Below are positions 57,460 through 64,000 of a stretch of DNA of 64,000 bases, piece after piece; positions within the stretch are counted from its first letter, which is position 1; each line of letters opens with the position of its first letter. Source of the DNA: Antedon bifida (taxonomy: Eukaryota > Echinodermata > Crinoidea > Comatulida > Antedonidae); NCBI GenBank assembly GCA_963402885.1, contig OY727095.1, forward strand, positions 29,269,001 through 29,333,000, given 5' to 3'. A program made the position numbers and the translations under genes. The notes below the pieces were generated by a model. The model ran no database searches, was not told where the DNA came from, and saw nothing but the letters and a program-made list of their open reading frames with translations.

Positions 57460-58195
57460 AAAAAGATAAATTAGGAAATGTAGTTGTTAATTAGTGATTG
57501 CTTATAGGTGATTTTAAAACTGGATACGGATTTCTTAGATTTCAGCTGGATTGGTAGTTGTTCCCATAATTTGGGGCCAAGGTATAGTATAGAGTTACTG
57601 GTAATTAGTGAGGGACGAAATTTTGGGTGAAAATTAGATGATGAAAAACGCGTTGGATAATTGTGATAGGTGGATGGTTTGCTAAAGAGGGAAGTGATAT
57701 AGGTTGGAAGAGAGTTTTGTGATAATCGAAAAATAAAGATAGCGGTTTGTAATTTACTGATGTCAAAAATATTTAGGACCTTCAGGTTATAAAATAAGGG
57801 CTTCGAATGAGAGTTGAAATCAGCCCCTGAACAGATTCGAATTACTCTTTTTTGTAATTTAAATAAACCATCAATATGAGTAGTTTCGAAGCTTGTCCAG
57901 GGGCATAAGTTTCCGAACTTATTTAGTGAACCGGACCAGGCAATATTACAGTAAGAAATGTAAGGAAGTACTAATGAATTGTATAAAATAAAGAGTATAT
58001 TAATGGGAAGATAACGTTTCAATTTGTGGATTACACCTATATTTAATAATATTATTGATGTGTGAACTCCTAAAAATTTAGTTTCTTGAACTCGTGTAAT
58101 TTCAGTGTTATCAATAAAAATGTTGTGTTTTGAATGAGTAGATTTAGTATTTTTGCGTGAGAAAATTATAAAGTTGGTCTTATAAATAAATAAAA
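57460..58195 (-). mobile_element. LINE 3' part (RT thumb and C-terminal region)
   Basis: Minus strand: TNFIIFSRKNTKSTHSKHNI and VQETKFLGV upstream, then an open 183-codon stretch (57471-58022) with LPINILFILYNSLVLPYISY, LQKRVIRICSGADFNSHSKP and LYLGPKLWEQLPIQLKS. This is the usual region downstream of RT in CR1/Jockey-group elements. 5'-truncated, mildly decayed. Confidence 0.82.
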
Positions 58196-59215
58196 GACGC
58201 TAGTAAATTACCAACCAGTTACCAGTTTGGTTTGAGTTCGAAATTTAATTGTTGAAATAGTACAATACAATAGGTATACTTACAGAACATGACTGTAATG
58301 TTCGAAGAAAGCAAACGCGTTTCTACATATTATACTCTATCAAGACATACTGTGTAAGCTTAAAACCTTAATCTATTACAACCATTGAATTAATTAATAA
58401 ATTAAGGCCTATAGTACAAACTTAACAACTTACCAAGGTTGTATCTCACAGACAAGCTTTTTTCCATCACTCTTCCATCAGTACTACATGCCTTACTCTT
58501 AACAAAAGAAACTAACAACGGGCCAGCGCAGCACAGCACACCTGGCTGAACATGCAAATGAACTCAAAAAACAAAAACTAAACAATTGGTGGCAGCAGAA
58601 CAAATAAGTACAGATAAATTAAATGTGAACAGAAAAGTTAGAGCTCCACAAAATTAAATATTTGGTATGGCCACACGAATGTAAAATATAGGATTTTTGT
58701 CTCTTTCGTTATTGCTCATCACATTCAATGGAGCGCATCACGCTTATCTGTATTCCTTTTTCTCCTAAATTTATATATTGTGTAGGTCAATCAACTTTCT
58801 TTAGCATGAGATAAAAATATTTTAATTTTTATGACGTCATCATGCCTAAAAATTTTAATTACGTGGGTCATTAATTTCATCTTTACAGTAAATTTTAATC
58901 TGTAATAGCTCGTAAGAATAAAATGTGATAATCACGATTAAAACGTTTTCTGGAAGCTATTGGATTGTAGATACGAATTCATGTAAACATTTTGCCAATC
59001 GGATGTTGTGACGTCATCATATGGCCAGTTGAATAAAAAAAGTCGTATTTTCATATTTTGCGTAATAGTTCATCACATTTAAAAGGGTGCGCATCTATAT
59101 TTTACGTATTCAAATTTCTTCTACACGTTAATATGTTGTTCATGAGATAATTTCCTCCAGAAATTGCTATTTAAGTGTTTCATTTTGATACCGTCGCCAT
59201 GTTAAAAATTGGAAT
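58196..59215. other. No gene recognised
   Basis: AT-rich with several GACGTCATCAT-type stretches (58832, 59011); nothing coding that I can support. Confidence 0.4.
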
Positions 59216-59217
59216 AA

Positions 59218-59460
59218 ATGGCGGGTCCCGTAATTTCACCTATTCTACACTGTATGTAATATGTATACAGATTATACTCTTTGCATGTATATACTATATG
59301 ACACAAATTGACAGAATTCAGCACTAACAGCATATCATATTCTTCAGTTCTTGTCATAATGCCATAATCTTTATCTGTGTGCAATATTCCAACGTATGAC
59401 GTGCACGTGGCGTTTGTCGTTGTGCGGATAACTAACTCGTCAAAGTGACGAGTTTCATGT
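59218..59460 (+). promoter_or_regulatory. Orphan copy of the secreted-peptide gene upstream region
   Basis: Collinear with 11750-11960: GGGTCCCGTAATTTCACCTA, ACACTGTATGTAATATGTAT, AATTCAGCACTAACAGCATA, CGTGGCGTTTGTCGTT and GTGACGAGTTTCATG. After 59464 the LINE/SINE block begins and no signal-peptide exon follows. Probably a paralogous gene whose body was lost or displaced. Confidence 0.5.
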
Positions 59461-59464
59461 CTAG

Positions 59465-60691
59465 TGAAAAATTGCTTTTCATTCATCAAATTCGGATGAC
59501 GACCTGCAGCCGTCCCAACGTCCTGACTTTGATACCATCTCCAATGTGGCCTACCTTTCCATTCAAAAACCATCAACCACTTGTGACGACAAGGCCCTCC
59601 TCATGTAGCCAGGGCATTAGTTTTAACATCTCAAACATTTAAAAATGTTTGAGATGTTTTGAACATGAAAACAATATTGGTTCCTAATTTTCTTATGCTT
59701 AGTTTCATCTCATTTGCTACCGTACCAATCTAATTTGCTCAGGTAATAATTACATTGCAACAAAATAGGCCTATGATTGTCAGTAATGAGTTAAATAAAC
59801 ATAGTTGGTGCAGTGAAGAAACTTTCGTTAAAAGATTATAATATAATCGTCCCCAAAAACGTTACTTGTGAAACTAAAGTAGCAATAAACGATGTTGAAA
59901 TTGATCTGTCTTATAACACAACATTTCTCTGATTAGAAATAGATTGTAGACTAAATTGGAAAAAACATGTTTAACTTAACAGCAGTATATAATATAAACT
60001 GAGAAAACTCCTAGGTGTATTATTTATTTTGTATAATTTATTAGTACTATCGCTCGCTCTCCCTCTGATTGAAATTGATTGAAATATATATTTATACTGG
60101 GTAACCTCTTCAGTCAAAGACTGGTCTCCCAGAGGGCCCAGTTATGATCAGTGGCTGTGATGTGCTAATACACCGGGGTAACCCCCTACTCGTCTCGAAA
60201 GATGTACTAGGTTCTATAAAGTACACTGGACCTACGGTTTATAGTCCTTATCCGAGAAGACTCGTTCTACCACCAGAACCATGGAGTGAGTGAGCCTCGA
60301 ACCCCTGCCGATGTTATGGCTACGTAATTACAGTTCCACTGTCTTAACCGCTCGGCCACTCACTCAAGGAATTGTAGACGATGGTTCTCGGAATGATAAT
60401 GTTCTCCTTGTACGTTTTCTGTCGGTTACCATTATTGAAAATGCTTGACATTCGTAAAACTAAACTACTTTGTTTCACAGTGTTTTTGATGATTAATAAC
60501 ATTTTAAAGTATAGTTTTTATTGTTTGGTAGGGCCCTTTGGGGAGGCGGAGTTCATTTGAGGGAGGTGCTTATTCGAGGGAGATAAATTTGTTAGTTTTA
60601 ATAATATGGTAACATTTATAATCAAATGAAATCCTCTAATAGATATGAAAAGTGGTAAAAAAGAATAACAAATGCTTGGTAAATTGTAGAT
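59465..60691 (+). repeat. Chimeric LINE/SINE block, copy 2
   Basis: Same as 6306-7536, same orientation, with small indels. It includes the decayed RT tail (INDVEIDLSYNTTFL at about 59885-59930) and the minus-strand SINE at 60049-60365. Confidence 0.75.
60049..60365 (-). mobile_element. tRNA-headed SINE, copy 4
   Basis: Minus strand GAGTGGCCGAGCGGTTAAGA (A box), GGGGTTCGAGGC (B box), GGGCCCTCTGGGAGACCAGT body block, CAATTTCAATCAG tail. Lies inside the second LINE/SINE block. Confidence 0.78.
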
Positions 60692-60839
60692 ATTTTCCAA
60701 AGTGGACATCGATTAGACAGTTTACAACTTACCAGGAGATAATACTCATGCCTATTAAGTATGCATAAACTTTGAAGGTCATCGTCCTTTCAATATTAGC
60801 AAGGAAGTCTTTTGTTTAGGAACGTTCAATTCAATTGTA

Positions 60840-60970
60840 TACACAAATAATTTACTTTGCTAGCAGTATATATAGCCTACACACACTTTAGTCAATCATT
60901 AGCCAACATAAACTTCAGTCAAGCAGTATAGCCTACACACACACTTCAGTCAAGCAGTATACTAACTAAT
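60840..60970 (+). promoter_or_regulatory. Leader of the orphan gene with direct repeats
   Basis: Two to three copies of a ~30-bp motif (AGCCTACACACAC, TTCAGTCAAGCAGTATA) immediately before the ATG at 60971, and a TATATATAG stretch at about 60868. Could be the core promoter and 5' UTR. Confidence 0.4.
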
Positions 60971-62462
60971 ATGTCTCAGCAAACAGCCAAGTGTGAAGTG
61001 CAAGAACATACATTGTGGATGACTCCGTGGTGGATGGACGATGTTGAAGGTAATTCATAAATGTATATTTTTTGTTTTAGCAACGTAATTTTATTTTTTT
61101 CACTAGTTTTGTTGTTTTTGTTTTATCAAGAAGAAATAATGTTACCATAGTTTTGCAAGGGCATGATTCGATATATATTTTGTAATATATCTTTTACCGG
61201 GTTATGCAACGCATAATGACAATGATTGTGGTTTGTAAACTTTTTTTTTTTTAATTTGTTTTTAGTACAACGAACATCAGTTCAGAATGTTCCACAATGG
61301 AAAGATAATGTTAAAGGTAAATACAATACTAACGTTATATATCTATATTATAAGTGAGAGAGTGTGTACGTCTGTCTGTTTGTTTGTCTCTCACTTATAA
61401 TTTAGATAGATATGATTCATATTGAAAAACTTGATGCTCATTGGGATAAATAAATTTTTAAAGAGAACACGAGTTAGATGTGTACCCTGAACACATCCAG
61501 TATTAAATCCTTCTCCGAGAAGCCTTGTATATGTTTTAATTGGTTGCAAACTAGCACCAGCACCACGTATTATTAGTTGTATAATAAAACCAGTTTTTTT
61601 TTTTTTTATATAATTTCAGTAACAAGAATACCAATACTGCAGTAAGTGTTTTTTTTTTTATTCTCTTGACATTACATTTTTGTTTATTTATTCGATTCAT
61701 ATAGATATATATATAATTTATTCATATAGTACATTGGTAAGAGTTCCTTCGGAAGAGCACCCGTTCAACCCGAAAGGAGAGGAAACCGTGGACAAAGGTA
61801 ATTTATATATAGATGCATTGTTGTTGGCGAACGATACTATTTAACGCTGCTCATAATATGATTGTTATAATATATATTATATATATTTGATTTCATATAG
61901 AATCAACGCAGCAACAATCGTTGCATTCAACGGGTCGTTCTAAACGCCGTCAACGAACTAGAGGCATGTTTTCATGGTAGGTTCACAAACTATTATTCTT
62001 GTTCATGCAGGAAAATGCTCCCAAAACCCGAAAATTATTATTCTTTATTTACGTCATGTTTTCTTTCACAGGCAAAGCACACTTCTACCTTTTAAGGAAA
62101 CTTACGCTTTTGATTCCGAAGACGTCGACAACAAAAACGTAGACTACCTTGTAGCGTCTTCGTGCTCTGCTGTACATAACAGTGACACAGCTAAGGTAGC
62201 AGATATATTAAAATGGAATGGCTTCACGTATATTCGAATGAAGCCAACAAAAGACAAACAAATAATAATGAGGTATGTTGAAAGATGCAAACGCGTTATT
62301 GTGTTCCAAAATCTATTTTTCGACGATTACGTCAATGACGTATTTAATATCTGCAGCGAAAATTTAGGAATGGTGGAGACAACTCTACCATTCAAAAATA
62401 ACATTTTTGATATAGCGGTTTTTTCTAGTGGCACTGTCATTCGCGTATTGAAAAGAACATAG
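60971..62462 (+). CDS. Orphan six-exon gene, 228 aa
   Basis: Exons 60971-61049, 61266-61316, 61620-61641 (22-nt micro-exon), 61730-61797, 61901-61976 and 62072-62462: 687 nt, frame kept at every GT-AG junction, TAG stop. The N-terminal half is hydrophilic, with two short W-containing acidic pieces (LWMTPWWMDDVE; VPQWKDNVK) and a basic RSKRRQRTRG (about 90-99) that could be a nuclear signal. The last exon encodes an alternating strand/helix domain: VDYLVASSCSAVHNSD, ADILKWNGFTYIRMKP, KQIIMRYVERCKRVIVFQNL and then FFDDYVNDVFN. The order is reminiscent of TIR- or flavodoxin-like folds, but I see no diagnostic motif and do not assign a family. AATAAA at 62851 is a likely poly(A) signal. No signal peptide. 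Confidence 0.68.
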
Positions 62463-62880
62463 TTTCATTGTCAATAATTTGTCTTTTGTTGGTTTAATTG
62501 AATAATACCTTTCATCATTAGTTGTACAAGTATGAATTTTTAACTAATGAAAAGGCATAGTTATAAACTCTTTGGGGTACAAAGCAGAAATGGTTAGTTA
62601 TCTAAAGCAGGAAAAATATACATATGTATAATATATTTGTTTGTGAATGTTAACCTTCGTTGTACGTGAATCCATACTTTTTTAATGTCTGCTGCTATAG
62701 TGGTGCATATTGTTATGTACATAGAGCATCACGGTTGACTGAAATTTCAGTTTGTTTAATGTTTTATTTAATGATAGAATTTCAATTATTATTGTACTGT
62801 ATTTATTGTTTATGAATTTAAATTTCGTTAACTCGGAAATCGTTTTAACAAATAAAAAAATTTAAAAAGTTAGATCACGT
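62463..62880 (+). other. 3' UTR / downstream of the orphan gene
   Basis: AT-rich, no frame; ends with AATAAA at 62851-62856. Confidence 0.55.
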
Positions 62881-62907
62881 TTGTTTGTTTTTATTTATTC
62901 ATTTCTT

Positions 62908-62944
62908 GTGTGTGTGTGTGTGTGTGTGAGTGCGCGTGTGTGTG
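62908..62944 (+). repeat. GT microsatellite
   Basis: (GT)n with one GAGTGCGC interruption, 37 bp. The minus frame across it (THTHTH) is not a gene. Confidence 0.9.
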
Positions 62945-63011
62945 TTCATGGCTCTGTCATCCTGTGTGCAGAATTTAGGACGACTACTGAATGCTATTCG
63001 AAGACATGCAC

Positions 63012-64000
63012 AGAAAACCGCAAACTTTAATTGTCGAATACAATTGCACCAAAGTGCAAATGTATTCCACGTTATTATCAATATTACATGTTAAAATAGA
63101 TATAGCTTAAAAGTAATACATTAGGGCGTAATAATGTTTTACATAAAATAAGTGTTATCTTTTAACTATTGAAAACACATTAAATAAATGATTGTTTGAT
63201 ACCGCCCAAACGCCCAAGACATGCACAGAAAACCGCTTACATACAAACTTTAATTGTCGAATACAAGTGCACCAAAGTGCAAATGTATTCCACGTTATAA
63301 TCAATATTACATGTTAAAATAGATATAGCTTAAAAGTAATACATTAGGCCGTAATAATGTTTTACATAAAATAAGTGTTATCTTTTAACTATTGAAAACA
63401 CATTAAATAAATGATTGTTTGATACCGCCCGCTCGAACAAATCTTCCGCGCGGTTCAGTAAACGTTATCTGCTAACACTGAGGGTGCTTGACTTGTTCAT
63501 TATCATGGGAGCCGTGAGAATCATTTGTGTATGAGTAAATAATAAAAAATATACAGAGGGCGCAAAAAGTCAGAAGAGTAAACAAGTTTACTATCTGGCG
63601 TGTGTATACAAATAATATTGTTCGTTTCTTGATAAAATCGTAACGGTATAGTGTAGAAAGCGAGCATTACATATTTGTATCGTTTCTTCACAGAAAACCG
63701 CTTACATACAAACTTTAATTGTCGAATACAATTGCACCAAAGTGCAAATGTATTCCACGTTATAATCAATATTACATGTTAAAATAGATATAGCTTAAAA
63801 GTAATACATTAGGGCGTAATAATGTTTTACATAAAATAAGTGTTATCTTTTAACTATTGAAAACACATTAAATAAATGATTGTTTGATACCGCCCGCTCG
63901 AACAAATCTTCCGCGCGGTTCAGTAAACGTTATCTGCTAACACTGAGGGTGCTTGACTTGTTCATTATCATGGGAGCCGTGAGAATCATTTGTGTATGAG
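63012..64000 (+). repeat. ~465-bp tandem repeat running off the right edge
   Basis: ACTTTAATTGTCGAATACAA starts three copies (about 63024, 63238 and 63704). The full unit, from CAGAAAACCGCTTACATACA to the next, has a period of 465 bp (63226 to 63691; ACCGCCCGCTCG at 63424 and 63889). The first copy is shorter (about 210 bp) and lacks the GCTCGAACAAATCTTCCGCG half. The second copy has a 155-bp segment (63536-63690) not seen in the first. Confidence 0.88.

Noticed and set aside
62899-63081. Minus frame over the GT repeat (THTHTH tail)
   Set aside because: Generated by the microsatellite and the 465-bp repeat.

Overview
This 64 kb window is animal nuclear DNA, not bacterial: genes are split into small exons with GT-AG borders, intergenic DNA is AT-rich, and more than half of the sequence is repeats. 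The conserved genes (CDC73 and an ADMP-type BMP ligand), a chordate-like exon structure in CDC73, Tx1-like and other non-LTR elements, tRNA-headed SINEs and a strikingly frequent palindromic TAGGCCTA octamer suggest a deuterostome invertebrate, most likely an echinoderm. The class cannot be fixed from sequence alone.

Layout. (1) 1-5.4 kb: 5' part of CDC73 (parafibromin, Paf1 complex) on the minus strand, eight coding exons, continuing off the left edge; MITEs sit in its introns. (2) 5.4-11.3 kb: repeat field with TTAA-flanked MITEs, a chimeric LINE/SINE block repeated at 59.5-60.7 kb, a perfect 122-bp-arm foldback at 8.6 kb and a 2.1 kb inverted repeat. (3) 11.7-13.0 kb: two-exon gene for a 53-residue secreted cysteine-rich (half-EGF-like) peptide, with CpG-rich MITEs in its intron. 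(4) 13-21 kb: gene-poor, decayed LINE and DNA-transposon remnants. (5) 20.9-21.7 kb: pieces of an unrecognised small-exon gene (family X).

(6) 22.16-33.33 kb and 38.01-55.50 kb are two direct copies of one ~11.2 kb unit. Each carries, on the minus strand, an ADMP-like TGF-beta gene, a field of satellite and hairpin repeats, a dead LINE and family-X exons. Copy A (left) has a 10-bp deletion that frameshifts its ADMP gene and lacks the first X exon. Copy B (right) has an intact 372-codon ADMP gene and a complete set of X exons including the start exon at 55.88 kb, and it gained two LINE insertions: a 5'-truncated Tx1-like element with a clean 10-bp target duplication, and a nearly complete two-ORF element lodged between units 5 and 6 of a 9-unit minisatellite. 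Copy A keeps the empty site for both. The ADMP ligand in both copies lacks the last cystine-knot cysteine (CGFR instead of CGCR).

(7) 33.3-38.0 kb is the single-copy spacer between the copies. (8) 55.5-60.7 kb: LINE remnant, a second copy of the secreted-peptide gene's upstream region without the gene, and the second LINE/SINE block. (9) 60.97-62.46 kb: six-exon plus-strand gene for a 228-residue orphan protein. (10) 62.9-64 kb: ~465-bp tandem repeat running off the right edge.

Because the two large copies are nearly identical, a haplotype (assembly) duplication must be excluded before treating them as real paralogues.
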